Shown: positions 1-8,451 of the stretch, piece by piece
Layout: each line of letters begins with the position of its first letter
Position numbering within the stretch: position 1 is the first letter of the stretch
Source: an uncultured Paracoccaceae bacterium
GTDB taxonomy: Bacteria; Pseudomonadota; Alphaproteobacteria; Rhodobacterales; Rhodobacteraceae
DNA length: 64,000 bases
Assembly: GCA_934500835.1 (NCBI GenBank)
Contig: CAKSTR010000010.1
Span: 1-64,000 of the forward strand
Direction of reading: 5' to 3'
Translations under genes and position numbers: made by a program
Notes under the pieces: model-generated
The model's database searches: none
Seen by the model: the letters and a program-made list of their open reading frames with translations, nothing else
Told to the model about the DNA's origin: nothing

Positions 1-2
1 AG

Positions 3-140
3 GCAGCCCCCAACGCCGTCATCAACGACGTCCAGATGATGGGCGCAACAGGCCGGCTGTTCATGTCCGGAACCCTGAAGGACATGCGCATCGCACGAGA
101 CACAATCACCGCCAAACTGGACGCGATCAAAGGACGATAG
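3..140 (+). CDS. C-terminal end of an unidentified protein (5' end outside window)
   Basis: An open frame enters from the left edge and stops with TAG at 138-140, giving a 45-residue tail rich in Met, Ala and Thr and ending in a basic Lys-Gly-Arg. Its codon choice is strongly GC-biased, like the neighbours. No motif is visible in this tail, so I do not assign a function. It lies upstream of the granule-type cluster on the same strand and could belong to it, but a 480-base spacer and a separate promoter lie between. Confidence 0.55.
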   Translation, partial: AAPNAVINDVQMMGATGRLFMSGTLKDMRIARDTITAKLDAIKGR

Positions 141-570
141 GCTTTCCGGGAGGCTTGCCGGGCAAACTGCCGGCGGGGGGCCGGCCTCGGCCGGTCGGGG
201 CTATGCTGTTGGCTGTTCCGGGGCGCGTCGAAAACAAGAGGATATAGCCCTGCACCCCGGGCGGGAAGTCGCGGGAGAACCCCGCCAAGCACGGCAAGCC
301 CGCTAAGGACGCCGCGACAGGATCATCATCCTGTTCGGCGGGCTCAAGGGGTTGGCGGCGCGTTTCGGCCCGCTGCGACAGATCCCTCAATGTCTTCCTC
401 TCCTCAGTCGTCCTCGCTGCAACCGTCATCTTCGGGCTGTGGATGGGGAACCCCGAAAGCCACATCCTCATTCTCCCTGTCCGCGCAGCGCAGATGATTT
501 CTGGCGCCGGCAGCCCGTGAGACACGGCCGCCTTGCCCCTGATCTGCCCGCCCGGCCCACCCGATCAGTC
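141..570. other. Gene-poor spacer, no supportable gene
   Basis: No frame in this stretch has both a plausible start with a ribosome-binding site and a protein-like composition. The open frames on both strands are short and rich in Arg and Pro, as expected for shadow frames in high-GC DNA. A short palindrome (CCGGCC-TC-GGCCGG, 181-194) could form a hairpin downstream of the partial gene, but no T-tract follows it. Confidence 0.5.
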
Positions 571-598
571 TTGAGTTCGCCGGCAATGATGATATCAT
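571..598 (+). promoter_or_regulatory. Putative sigma-70-type promoter of the RHH-CHAD-ParA genes
   Basis: TTGAGT at 571-576 and TATCAT at 593-598 are separated by 16 bases. Transcription would then start near 605, leaving a short leader with GGAGA just before the ATG at 621. This placement is why I prefer the start at 621 over the in-frame ATG at 597, which would fall inside the -10 element. Confidence 0.45.
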
Positions 599-605
599 GA
601 CGTCA
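589..605. promoter_or_regulatory. Paired palindromes overlapping the -10 region, candidate operator
   Basis: Two perfect palindromes abut: ATGATATCAT (589-598) and TGACGTCA (598-605). They cover the predicted -10 and start site immediately in front of a gene for a ribbon-helix-helix protein. Many RHH proteins that partner ParA or toxins repress their own promoter through short repeats in this position, so autoregulation is a reasonable inference. No binding data can be read from sequence. Confidence 0.4.
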
Positions 606-620
606 GTTTTCGGAGACTCC

Positions 621-806
621 ATGCCCAAGGACAGAAAACCCAAGGACAAGCAGGACGACGAGAAGCAGAATACCTCGCTCCGTCTCAGGCGGAAGACGTT
701 GAAGGCCCTCAAGATCCGCGCGATCGAGGAAGAGTCGAGCGTGCAGAAGATCGTCGAGGCGCTGATCGAGGACTACCTGCGCAAACCGCGCGTTACGAAA
801 AACTGA
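621..806 (+). CDS. Small ribbon-helix-helix protein (ParG/CopG-like)
   Basis: A 61-residue protein from the ATG at 621, preceded by GGAGA. The first 20 residues are highly charged and probably disordered. They are followed by a beta-strand-like segment (TSLRLRRKTLKALKIRA) and two helices, the pattern of an RHH DNA-binding fold. Small RHH proteins with a flexible charged N-terminus and a ParA partner are known from plasmid partition (ParG type), where the tail stimulates the ATPase. Here the partner ParA is two genes downstream, with a CHAD protein between. An upstream in-frame ATG at 597 would add eight residues but has no ribosome-binding site. The fold assignment is good; the role is inferred. 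Confidence 0.7.
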   Translation: MPKDRKPKDKQDDEKQNTSLRLRRKTLKALKIRAIEEESSVQKIVEALIEDYLRKPRVTKN

Positions 807-818
807 TATTCCAAGATC

Positions 819-2330
819 ATGACTCAGGATCCGATCTATATCGCACCTGCTGCGGCGATCCACCCGTTGAACGGAACCGAGGCGGACGGGCTGCGTTTCG
901 TGCTGTCCCTGGACAGGGATTTGCAGAATTACGAAATGCTCGACGATTTCGACGGCACGCTGGGGCGCTCGGGCCGGGTGCTGCTTGCTGGCAGCCGGAG
1001 TTTTGAACTGGTGACCCCGGCCGGCCTTCTGACGCAGACGGCCGAGACGGGCCGCTTCTTGGGCGATCTCGGCGAAGGCCCGGTGCGGCAGGCCATTTCC
1101 GATCTGTCGCCGCTGCGGCGATTGCTGCCGCTGACCTCGGGCCAGATCCAGACCGGCACTCTGGCGCTGGTCGATGACGAGGGCAAGACCCAGGCACGCG
1201 CCCTGCTCAGGCTGCTTGGCGGTGGTTCGCAACCCGATATCGCCTTGCTGGTGCCGCGCGGCCTGCGCGGGTATGACACCGCCCTGGCACTTCTGCGCGA
1301 CCGGCTCGCCGCCTGCGGCCTCAGCGATGCGCGGCAGCTGCGACGGCACCTTTTGCCGGATCATCAGGACTATTCTGCCAAGCCCGAAGTCGGGTTCGAA
1401 CCCGAAGACACGGCGTTCGACGTGGCGACCGACATTATCCTGGCCTATCTGCCGGTGATGCAGGCGAATGAGCCGGGCATCATCGCAGATCTGGATACCG
1501 AATTCCTGCACGACTACCGGGTCGCGCTGCGCAAGATCCGCTCGGTGCTCAGCCTGTTTCGCGGCGTCTATGCCCAAGGCGCCACCGATGAAATGAAGGG
1601 CCGGTTCTCGGCCCTGATGGCGCCGACCGGACGGCTGCGCGATCTGGACGTCTATCTGATTGATCAGCCACAGCTGGAAGCCATGGTGCCCGCCCCGCTG
1701 CAGCCCGGGCTTCACCGGATGTTCACCCTGTTCGCGGCCGAACGCCGTCAGACACACGCCGCCCTTGCCCGCCATCTGGACAGCAAGGCCTATCGCAAGG
1801 AGTATGCGGCCCTGCAGCATATGTTCACGGCCCGACGGCGATTGCGGCCCGGCCCCGCCGCCGATCACCCGGCGCAAGATCTGGCGCGGCAGCTGATCTG
1901 GAAACGCTATCGCAAGATCTGCCGGGGCGGCGCCTCAATCGGGGCCGACACGGCTGACGAACATGTCCACGCCCTGCGCATCCACTGCAAGAAACTGCGC
2001 TATCTGCTGGAGTTCTTTGCCCCGGCCTTCCCGGATCCGCGGTTCAGCACAGCCCTGCGGCCCCTGAAACGGCTGCAAGAGACTCTTGGCCTCTTCAACG
2101 ACTATTCCGTTCAACAGGCCAGCCTGCGGGCCTTCGTGGCCGGCCTCGACAGCGCCAGGGTCCCGGACAGGCTGGACATCGCGCAAAGTGTTGGCGCGCT
2201 GATCGCCGTTCTGCACGGCCGCCAACTGGCCGAACGCGCCCGGGTCGCCGCGGGGTTTGCCGGTTTTGATGACGACCAGACACGCGGGATCTTCCGCGAG
2301 CTGTTTTCCGATGCGGAGAAAGCGGCATGA
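819..2330 (+). CDS. CHAD-domain protein (candidate polyphosphate-granule protein)
   Basis: A 503-residue protein. The C-terminal half is a CHAD domain with its two hallmark helices: His-x-x-Arg-Val-x-x-x-Lys-x-Arg near residues 231-242 and His-Ala-Leu-Arg-x-x-x-Lys-Lys-Leu-Arg-Tyr near 384-395. These conserved His, Arg and Lys residues form a basic surface. CHAD proteins of Ralstonia were shown to sit on polyphosphate granules. The N-terminal 200 residues occupy the place of a CYTH domain in related proteins, but I see no ExExK signature and leave them unassigned. The stop overlaps the start of the ParA-like gene (ATGA), so the two are translationally coupled. This argues that they act together, perhaps with CHAD marking the cargo that ParA moves. 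Confidence 0.85.
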   Translation: MTQDPIYIAPAAAIHPLNGTEADGLRFVLSLDRDLQNYEMLDDFDGTLGRSGRVLLAGSRSFELVTPAGLLTQTAETGRFLGDLGEGPVRQAISDLSPLRRLLPLTSGQIQTGTLALVDDEGKTQARALLRLLGGGSQPDIALLVPRGLRGYDTALALLRDRLAACGLSDARQLRRHLLPDHQDYSAKPEVGFEPEDTAFDVATDIILAYLPVMQANEPGIIADLDTEFLHDYRVALRKIRSVLSLFRGVYAQGATDEMKGRFSALMAPTGRLRDLDVYLIDQPQLEAMVPAPLQPGLHRMFTLFAAERRQTHAALARHLDSKAYRKEYAALQHMFTARRRLRPGPAADHPAQDLARQLIWKRYRKICRGGASIGADTADEHVHALRIHCKKLRYLLEFFAPAFPDPRFSTALRPLKRLQETLGLFNDYSVQQASLRAFVAGLDSARVPDRLDIAQSVGALIAVLHGRQLAERARVAAGFAGFDDDQTRGIFRELFSDAEKAA

Positions 2331-3079
2331 AGATCGTCGCGTGCTATTCCAACAAGGGCGGCGTTGGCAAAACCGCGACTGCCGTCAACATCGCCCATGC
2401 CTTCGCGGCAGCCGGCCAGCGGGTCCTGCTGTGCGATCTGGACCCGCAGGGCGCCTCCAGCTTCTATTTTCGCATCAAGCCGTCGAAGAAGCTGGTCGAA
2501 GGCGCCTTCTTCGAGGATGTCGGCAAGTTCACCGATGCCATCCGCGGCAGCGATTTCGACAATCTCGACATCCTGCCCGCGAACATGAGCTTTCGTGACT
2601 TCGACGTCTTCCTGTCCAGACTGCGCAACAGCCGCTCGCGCCTGCAAAAGGCGCTGAAGTCGGTGAAGGGGGACTATGATCTGGTGGTGCTGGATTGCCC
2701 GCCGAACATCTCGACCCTGTCCGAGAACATCTTCAGGGCCGCCGATGCCGTTCTGGTGCCGGTGATTCCGACCACGCTGTCACAGCGCACCTTTGAACAG
2801 CTGCTGGCCTTCTTTGACGACAAGGATCTGCCGCGCCGCAAGATCCATGCCTTCTTCTCGATGGTGCAGATGGTCAAATCGCTGCATGTCGAGACCATGG
2901 CCGCCATGACCGGTGCCCGCAGCAAGCGGATGATGCAGACCCGGATTCCCTTCGCCGCCGAGATCGAGCGGATGGGCCTGCATCGCGCACCGGTGGCCGT
3001 GACGGCTCCGGCCTCGGTGGCGGCGCAGGCCTATGCCGATCTGCACCGCGAATTTGCCGCAAGGCTGGCACGGGCCTGA
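2327..3079 (+). CDS. ParA/MinD-family ATPase
   Basis: A 250-residue cytosolic P-loop ATPase with the deviant Walker A motif KGGVGKT at residues 10-16 (signature Lys10), a switch I Asp in LCDLDPQG (residues 35-42) and a Walker B-like VVLDCPP. ParA proteins bind non-specific DNA or membrane as ATP-dimers and position cargo; known cargos include plasmids, chemoreceptor arrays, carboxysomes and other bodies. There is no ParB or parS-like array nearby. The neighbours are an RHH protein, a CHAD protein and PHA-type enzymes, which points to a storage-granule cargo rather than DNA. Its ATG overlaps the CHAD stop by four bases. Family assignment is firm; cargo is inference. Confidence 0.9.
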   Translation: MKIVACYSNKGGVGKTATAVNIAHAFAAAGQRVLLCDLDPQGASSFYFRIKPSKKLVEGAFFEDVGKFTDAIRGSDFDNLDILPANMSFRDFDVFLSRLRNSRSRLQKALKSVKGDYDLVVLDCPPNISTLSENIFRAADAVLVPVIPTTLSQRTFEQLLAFFDDKDLPRRKIHAFFSMVQMVKSLHVETMAAMTGARSKRMMQTRIPFAAEIERMGLHRAPVAVTAPASVAAQAYADLHREFAARLARA

Positions 3080-3162
3080 CCGGGTTCAACAAGGTTTCGC
3101 GCGACTGTCATCGCCCCGACTCCTGCGGCGTGCTGTTAGGGCTGGCAAAGGAGAGCGCCAGC

Positions 3163-3342
3163 ATGTTTTCCCCGAACGGCCGAACAATCCCTGTCGCCGG
3201 CGACGCCACCCTCGGTTCAACCGCAGGGGGCAGCACGCGGGCGTTCCGTGCACCCGATGCCGCCCTCGCCATGACATGGCTGCACGACAACCCGACCGGC
3301 GGTGTCCATGACATCGACGGCGGTTTCTTCCCTGCCGCGTGA
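3163..3342 (+). CDS. Small protein of unknown function (59 aa)
   Basis: A short frame between the ParA-like gene and the DUF3141 gene. Its ATG at 3163 follows AAAGGAG by nine bases, and its stop overlaps the ribosome-binding site of the next gene. The product is soluble, Gly- and Ala-rich, and ends in a segment reading DIDGGFFPAA. That ending faintly resembles the C-terminus of short-chain dehydrogenases, so this could be a remnant of one, but no cofactor motif remains. The good ribosome-binding site and tight spacing favour a real small gene. Confidence 0.45.
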   Translation: MFSPNGRTIPVAGDATLGSTAGGSTRAFRAPDAALAMTWLHDNPTGGVHDIDGGFFPAA

Positions 3343-3354
3343 AGGAGCCTGACC

Positions 3355-5859
3355 ATGGCAAGCCTCTTTGAAATCTTCGAACCGAAGCGGCAGCCCGGCC
3401 TGCCAGACGCGCAGGGCGATGCGCTGGACATCCTTCAGGGCAGTCTGGATGCCGCCCGCGCCGAGGTGAAGGCGCAGGCGCGCACCGGCGAGACGCTGGC
3501 CACCGCGGCCTCGCGCCATGGCAAGCGGATCATGGAGGACCATTCCGGCCGGTCCCGGCGGTTGATCGAGGCCGGTCAGGCCCTGATCGAAGGGCTGCGC
3601 AGCTTCCAGTCCGCCGGCAATCTGCCCGCAGCCTTCGCGGAATACCAGCGCGACGCCGCCGAACGCGCGGTCCTGACCGCCGACACGCTGCGCAAGCGCG
3701 GCGACATCTTCCTTGCGCATGAGGCGGCCGATTGCCCGCCGGTCCTGATCTATGATCACGAGACGATCATGGACGGGCGCGACATGCCCTTTCCGTGCAA
3801 CTACATGCTTCTGAAGATCGGGGCGCCCGAAGGCGTCACCATCGACGACAGCCGCCGCCCCTATGTCATCATCGACCCGCGCGCCGGCCACGGCCCCGGC
3901 ATCGGCGGCTTCAAGACCGACAGCCAGGTCGGCGTTGCGCTGCGGGCCGGCCACCCGGTCTATTTCGTCGCCTTCCGCTCTCGGCCCGAGCCGGGCCAAT
4001 ATCTGGCCTATGTCACCCGCGCCGAGGCCGCCTTCGTGCGCGAGGTGATGCGCCGTCACCCGCTGGCGCCGAAGCCGGTGATCACCGGCAATTGTCAGGG
4101 CGGCTGGGCCACGCTGCTGCTGGCCGCGATGAACCCCGACCTGACCGGCCCCGTGGTGATCAACGGCGCGCCCGTCACCCCCTGGTCGGGCCGCGTCGGG
4201 CAAGACCCGATGCGCTACAACGGCGGCGTCCTGGGCGGCACCTGGATCCCGATGTTCCTGTCGGATCTGGGTGGCGGCATCTTCGATGGTGCCCATCTGG
4301 TGCAGAACTTCGAGGCACTGAACCCCGGCCGGACCCTCTTCCGCAAATACACCGACCTTTTCCGCGACATCGACAAGGGCGACAAGGCCTTCCTTGAGTT
4401 CGAAAAGTGGTGGGGCGGCTTCTTCATGCTGACCGAACCCGAGATCAAATGGATCGTCGAGCAGCTTTTCGTCGGCAACCGGCTGTCGAAGAACGAGGCC
4501 CGGATCGAACCCGGCCGCCCGGTTGACCTGAAGGCGATCCGCGCGCCGATCATCGTCTTTGCCAGTCACGGCGACAACATCACCCCGCCGCAGCAGGCGC
4601 TGAACTGGATCGCCGAGACCTATTCCGACGTGCAGGAGATCCGCATCCGCGGCCAGCGCATCGTCTATATGGTGCATGATCAGGTCGGGCATCTGGGGAT
4701 CTTCGTCTCAAGCCAGATCGCCAGGAAGGAACATGCCGAGGTCGCCTCGACCCTTGAGACCATCGAGGCACTGGCGCCGGGCCTGTACGAGATGCGGATC
4801 GAAAGCATCGAGGAAAAGGACGGCAGCAAGCTTTTCACCGTCTCCTTCGCCGAACGCACGCTGGACGACATTCGCGCGCTGGACGACGGATGTGATGATG
4901 AGACCCCCTTCGCCGCCGTCGCCCGCGCCTCGGAAGTGCAGGCGCAGGTCTATGATGCGGTGATGCGCCCGCTGGTGAAGGCCGGCGTCACCAGAACCAG
5001 CGCCGAACTGTCGCGGGTGCTGCATCCCAAGCGGGCGGAACGCGCGCTGGCGTCGTCGCAGAACCCGGTGATGGCGCAGTTGGCTGGCCCGGCCGACAGG
5101 ATCCGCGGCAATCGTCACAAGGCCGCCGCCGACAACCCCTTCCTCGCGGCCGAGGCGCTGTGGGTCGAGGGAATGGAGCAGGCCATCGACCTGTTCCGCG
5201 ACACCCGCGACATGATGTTCGAACTGGCCTTCTACAGCATGTGGTCCAACCCCTGGATGCGCGTCTTCGGGCGCACCCACGAGGCCCACCGCACCCTGAA
5301 GAACCCGGACGAGTTGCGCGGCCTGCCCGAAGTTGCCGCAGCCCTTTCGCGGATCGAGCAGGGCGGCTTTGCCGAGGCGGTGATCCGCATGCTGGTGCTT
5401 CTGGCCGAAAACCGCCGTGGCGTGCGCCGCGACCGGCTGGAGCGGTCCTCGCGGGTGTTGACCCGGGATGACCCTTTCAAATCGCTGGGGGCCGAGAAGC
5501 GGGCGCTGATCATCCATGAACAGACCCTGATCGCCACATATGAGCATGATCGCGCCATCGAGACGCTGCCGCTTCTGCTGCGCGACCGGGCCGAACGTGC
5601 ACTGGCGCTGCAGGTGGTGCGCTTCATCCCCGGCCGCAGCGAGGAAATGTCGCCCGAGACGCAGGCGATGCTGCATCGCTTTCACGACATCCTTGACGTG
5701 GCGCCGACCCCGGGCGATGTGACCGAGGATCCGCTGGACGCCGCCCCGGCGCCCGCTGCCAGCGCCGCGGTGCCCCTTGCAGAGACCGCGGCCCCCGAGG
5801 CCAGCGCCCCGGCGCGGCGTCCGCGCGGTGCCAACAGCCACCTTGTCACCGGGGACTGA
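3355..5859 (+). CDS. DUF3141 protein, PHA-synthase-like alpha/beta hydrolase
   Basis: An 834-residue protein with AAGGAG seven bases before its ATG. Residues about 125-470 form an alpha/beta-hydrolase domain with a lipase-like box GNCQGG whose nucleophile is Cys247, plus Asp407 in HGDN and His446 in GHLG. That Cys-Asp-His triad is the arrangement of polyhydroxyalkanoate synthases, which DUF3141 proteins resemble. The N-terminal 125 residues are helical and charged, and the C-terminal 350 residues are an extra helical region with a low-complexity Ala/Pro end not found in PhaC. It leads a run of acetyl-CoA and ketone-body genes. It may act as a polymerase, a thioester hydrolase or transferase, or a granule-bound protein; biochemical activity cannot be settled from sequence. 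Confidence 0.85.
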   Translation: MASLFEIFEPKRQPGLPDAQGDALDILQGSLDAARAEVKAQARTGETLATAASRHGKRIMEDHSGRSRRLIEAGQALIEGLRSFQSAGNLPAAFAEYQRDAAERAVLTADTLRKRGDIFLAHEAADCPPVLIYDHETIMDGRDMPFPCNYMLLKIGAPEGVTIDDSRRPYVIIDPRAGHGPGIGGFKTDSQVGVALRAGHPVYFVAFRSRPEPGQYLAYVTRAEAAFVREVMRRHPLAPKPVITGNCQGGWATLLLAAMNPDLTGPVVINGAPVTPWSGRVGQDPMRYNGGVLGGTWIPMFLSDLGGGIFDGAHLVQNFEALNPGRTLFRKYTDLFRDIDKGDKAFLEFEKWWGGFFMLTEPEIKWIVEQLFVGNRLSKNEARIEPGRPVDLKAIRAPIIVFASHGDNITPPQQALNWIAETYSDVQEIRIRGQRIVYMVHDQVGHLGIFVSSQIARKEHAEVASTLETIEALAPGLYEMRIESIEEKDGSKLFTVSFAERTLDDIRALDDGCDDETPFAAVARASEVQAQVYDAVMRPLVKAGVTRTSAELSRVLHPKRAERALASSQNPVMAQLAGPADRIRGNRHKAAADNPFLAAEALWVEGMEQAIDLFRDTRDMMFELAFYSMWSNPWMRVFGRTHEAHRTLKNPDELRGLPEVAAALSRIEQGGFAEAVIRMLVLLAENRRGVRRDRLERSSRVLTRDDPFKSLGAEKRALIIHEQTLIATYEHDRAIETLPLLLRDRAERALALQVVRFIPGRSEEMSPETQAMLHRFHDILDVAPTPGDVTEDPLDAAPAPAASAAVPLAETAAPEASAPARRPRGANSHLVTGD

Positions 5860-5863
5860 CCGC

Positions 5864-7249
5864 ATGCGCCTTTTCAACCGCACCTTCGCCGAACTGCAGC
5901 CGGGCGACACGGCCGAGTTGCGCCGGCTGATCACGCCCGACGACCTGTTCGTCTTCGCCGCCGCCTCGGGCAACTACAATCCGATGCATCTGCCCTCGGG
6001 CGACATGGACGGCGACGGCCATCCCGAGAACATCGCGCCGGGCATGTTCGTGGCCTCGCTGATCTCGGCGGTCCTTGGCACGCTGCTGCCCGGGCCGGGA
6101 ACGCTTTACCGCCGGCAGTCGCTGGATTTCCAGGCGCAGGCCCGCGCGGGGGACGAGCTTCTCTGCCGGGTGACGGTCGAGACGAAATCCGCCGATGGTT
6201 CGGTGGTTCTGCTGACCGAGATCACCCGGCCGGCGGATTCCACGCTGATCGTCTCGGGCGAGGCGGTGGTGATCGCGCCGCAGGTGAAATTCGACCGCGA
6301 CGATATCGAGGTGCCGGGGCTGGTCGTGCAACGCCACCGCCATTTCGACGCCCTGATCGACCGGGTGAAGGACCTGCCGCCCCTGCCGGTGGCCGTGGTC
6401 TGCCCGGATGATCCGAACTCGCTGGGCGGGGCGGTGCTGGCCGCCAAGGAAGGCGTGATCGTTCCCATCCTGATCGGCGATGCCGCCGCGATCCGCGCCG
6501 CTGCCGGCGCCATGGCGGCCGACATCTCGGGCTTCGAGATCATCGACGTGGCCGCAGGCGATCAGGCCGCGGCCGCAATGGCCTGCCAGCTGGTCCATGA
6601 GGGCCGCGCCGGGGCGGTGATGAAGGGCCATCTGCACACCGATGACCTGCTGAAGCCGATGCTGGACAAGGCGCTTGGCCTGCGCGTCGGCCGCCGCTTC
6701 ACCCATGTCTTCGTCATGGATGTCCCGGGCCGGCCCGAGCCGGTGATGGTCACCGATGCCGCGATCAACATCGCCCCGGACCTTGAGACCAAGGTCGACA
6801 TCACCCAGAACGCCATCGACCTTGCGCTGTCCCTGGGGATGGAGCCGCGTGTCGGCGTCCTGTCCGCGGTCGAGACGGTGAATCCGGCGATCCAGTCCTC
6901 GATGGATGCGGCACTCCTGTCCAAGATGGCCGAGCGCGGCCAGATCACCGGCGGGCTGGTAGACGGGCCTCTGGCGATGGACAATGCCGTCGACATGGGC
7001 GCTGCGCGAACCAAGGGGATCAAGGGCGGTGTCGCCGGCCAGGCGAACATCCTTGTCGTGCCCGGCATCGACGCGGGCAACATGCTGGCCAAACAGCTTG
7101 CCTTCATCAGCCATGCCGAGGGCGCCGGTCTGGTGCTGGGCGCGCGGGTGCCGGTGATCCTGAACTCGCGGTCGGACAGCCCGATGTCGCGGCTGGCCTC
7201 GGCCGCGGTCGCCACGCTGCACCACGCCTGGAAGGGGGCCCGCAAATGA
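5864..7249 (+). CDS. MaoC-type hydratase / phosphate acetyltransferase fusion
   Basis: A 461-residue protein from the ATG at 5864, four bases after the preceding stop; a longer open frame upstream overlaps that gene and is rejected. Residues about 10-140 are a MaoC hot-dog domain. Residues about 160-461 are a phosphotransacetylase domain that interconverts acetyl-CoA and acetyl phosphate. The hydratase motif reads SGNYNPMH, with Asn37 where (R)-specific enoyl-CoA hydratases have the catalytic Asp, and His42 retained. The hot-dog half may therefore bind acyl-CoA rather than hydrate it. The acetate kinase gene follows with an ATGA overlap, so the pair forms the acetyl-CoA/acetate pathway. The fusion architecture is a known alphaproteobacterial one. 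Confidence 0.9.
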   Translation: MRLFNRTFAELQPGDTAELRRLITPDDLFVFAAASGNYNPMHLPSGDMDGDGHPENIAPGMFVASLISAVLGTLLPGPGTLYRRQSLDFQAQARAGDELLCRVTVETKSADGSVVLLTEITRPADSTLIVSGEAVVIAPQVKFDRDDIEVPGLVVQRHRHFDALIDRVKDLPPLPVAVVCPDDPNSLGGAVLAAKEGVIVPILIGDAAAIRAAAGAMAADISGFEIIDVAAGDQAAAAMACQLVHEGRAGAVMKGHLHTDDLLKPMLDKALGLRVGRRFTHVFVMDVPGRPEPVMVTDAAINIAPDLETKVDITQNAIDLALSLGMEPRVGVLSAVETVNPAIQSSMDAALLSKMAERGQITGGLVDGPLAMDNAVDMGAARTKGIKGGVAGQANILVVPGIDAGNMLAKQLAFISHAEGAGLVLGARVPVILNSRSDSPMSRLASAAVATLHHAWKGARK

Positions 7250-8451
7250 AGGACCTTCCCGCCGAAGAGGCCGGCTTTCTGACGCTGAATGCGGGGTCGT
7301 CCTCGTTGAAGGTGGCGCTTTTTCCGGCTGTGGGGGACGATCCCCTGATGACCGGGCAGGCCGACCGCATCGGACCCGAAGGCACGCTGAAGCTGAAGGA
7401 TGCCGAGGGCAACCTGCTGGAGACTGCGCCGGGCGCGATCACCTCCCATGCCGGCGCGCTGGCCGTGGTGATCGCCACCGTCAAGCGGATGTTCCCCGCG
7501 CTGCGCATGGCCGCCATCGGCCACCGCGTCGTCCATGGCGGGCTGGACCACACCGAGCCGGTCGTGATCACCGAAGAAATCATCGCCGGACTGGCCGAAC
7601 TCGCACCCTTCGCGCCGCTGCACCAGCCGCACAACATCGCCGGCATCCGGTCGGCGCAAACGGCTTTCCCGGGCGTCCTTCAGGTTGCCTGTTTCGACAC
7701 CGGCTTCCATCGCGGCCAGCCTTTCGTGAACGATACCTTCGCCATCCCGCACCGCTATTACGAGGCGGGCGTCCGGCGTTACGGCTTCCACGGCCTCTCC
7801 TATGACTACGTGACCGGAGAGCTTGCCCGCATCGCCCCGCATCTGATGCAGGGCCGCGTCGTGGTGGCGCATCTGGGCAACGGGGCCTCGATGTGTGCGA
7901 TCCATCGCGGGAAATCGGTCGCCTCTTCCATGGGCTTCTCGGCGCTGGACGGCTTGCCGATGGGCACCCGCTGCGGCCAGATCGACCCTGGTGTGCTGCT
8001 TTACATGCTGGACCGCGAACATATGGACACCGCGCAGATCCGGCAGGTTCTCTACAATGAATCCGGGCTTCTGGGCCTGTCCGGCGGCCTTTCGAACGAC
8101 ATGCGTACGCTGGAAGAGGCCGACACCGCCGAAGCCCACCGCGCCATCGACTATTTCGTCTTCCGGGTGCAGCGCGAGCTTGGCGCCATGGCCGCTGTCA
8201 TGGGCGGGATCGACGCGCTGGTGTTCTGCGGCGGCATCGGAGAGAACTCCCGCGCCATCCGCCGCCGGGTATGTGAACGGCTGGGCTGGATGGGGATCGA
8301 GATCGACCACGGCAAGAACGCCGAAAGCGCCACTGTGCTGTCCTCGGAATTCTCGCGCACCACGGTGATGATCGTGAAAACGCGCGAGGATCTGGTCATC
8401 TCCCGCGCCGCCCGCGCTGCCGCCGGGATCACCGAAGGAGCCAGGACATGA
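7246..8451 (+). CDS. ackA: Acetate kinase
   Basis: A 401-residue ASKHA-fold kinase interconverting acetate plus ATP and acetyl phosphate. The N-terminal phosphate-binding motif ([11 protein letters not shown]), the HRVVHGG motif and the C-terminal FCGGIGENS segment are all present, and the length is normal. It starts inside the stop of the phosphotransacetylase fusion and its own stop overlaps the next start (both ATGA). This is consistent with co-translation. In this operon it probably reactivates the acetate released by the CoA-transferase encoded next door. Confidence 0.96.
   Translation: MKDLPAEEAGFLTLNAGSSSLKVALFPAVGDDPLMTGQADRIGPEGTLKLKDAEGNLLETAPGAITSHAGALAVVIATVKRMFPALRMAAIGHRVVHGGLDHTEPVVITEEIIAGLAELAPFAPLHQPHNIAGIRSAQTAFPGVLQVACFDTGFHRGQPFVNDTFAIPHRYYEAGVRRYGFHGLSYDYVTGELARIAPHLMQGRVVVAHLGNGASMCAIHRGKSVASSMGFSALDGLPMGTRCGQIDPGVLLYMLDREHMDTAQIRQVLYNESGLLGLSGGLSNDMRTLEEADTAEAHRAIDYFVFRVQRELGAMAAVMGGIDALVFCGGIGENSRAIRRRVCERLGWMGIEIDHGKNAESATVLSSEFSRTTVMIVKTREDLVISRAARAAAGITEGART

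Noticed and set aside
2327-3079. Plasmid or chromosome partition locus with parB/parS
   Set aside because: No ParB gene, no parS-like repeats and no replication gene are nearby, and the surrounding genes are metabolic.
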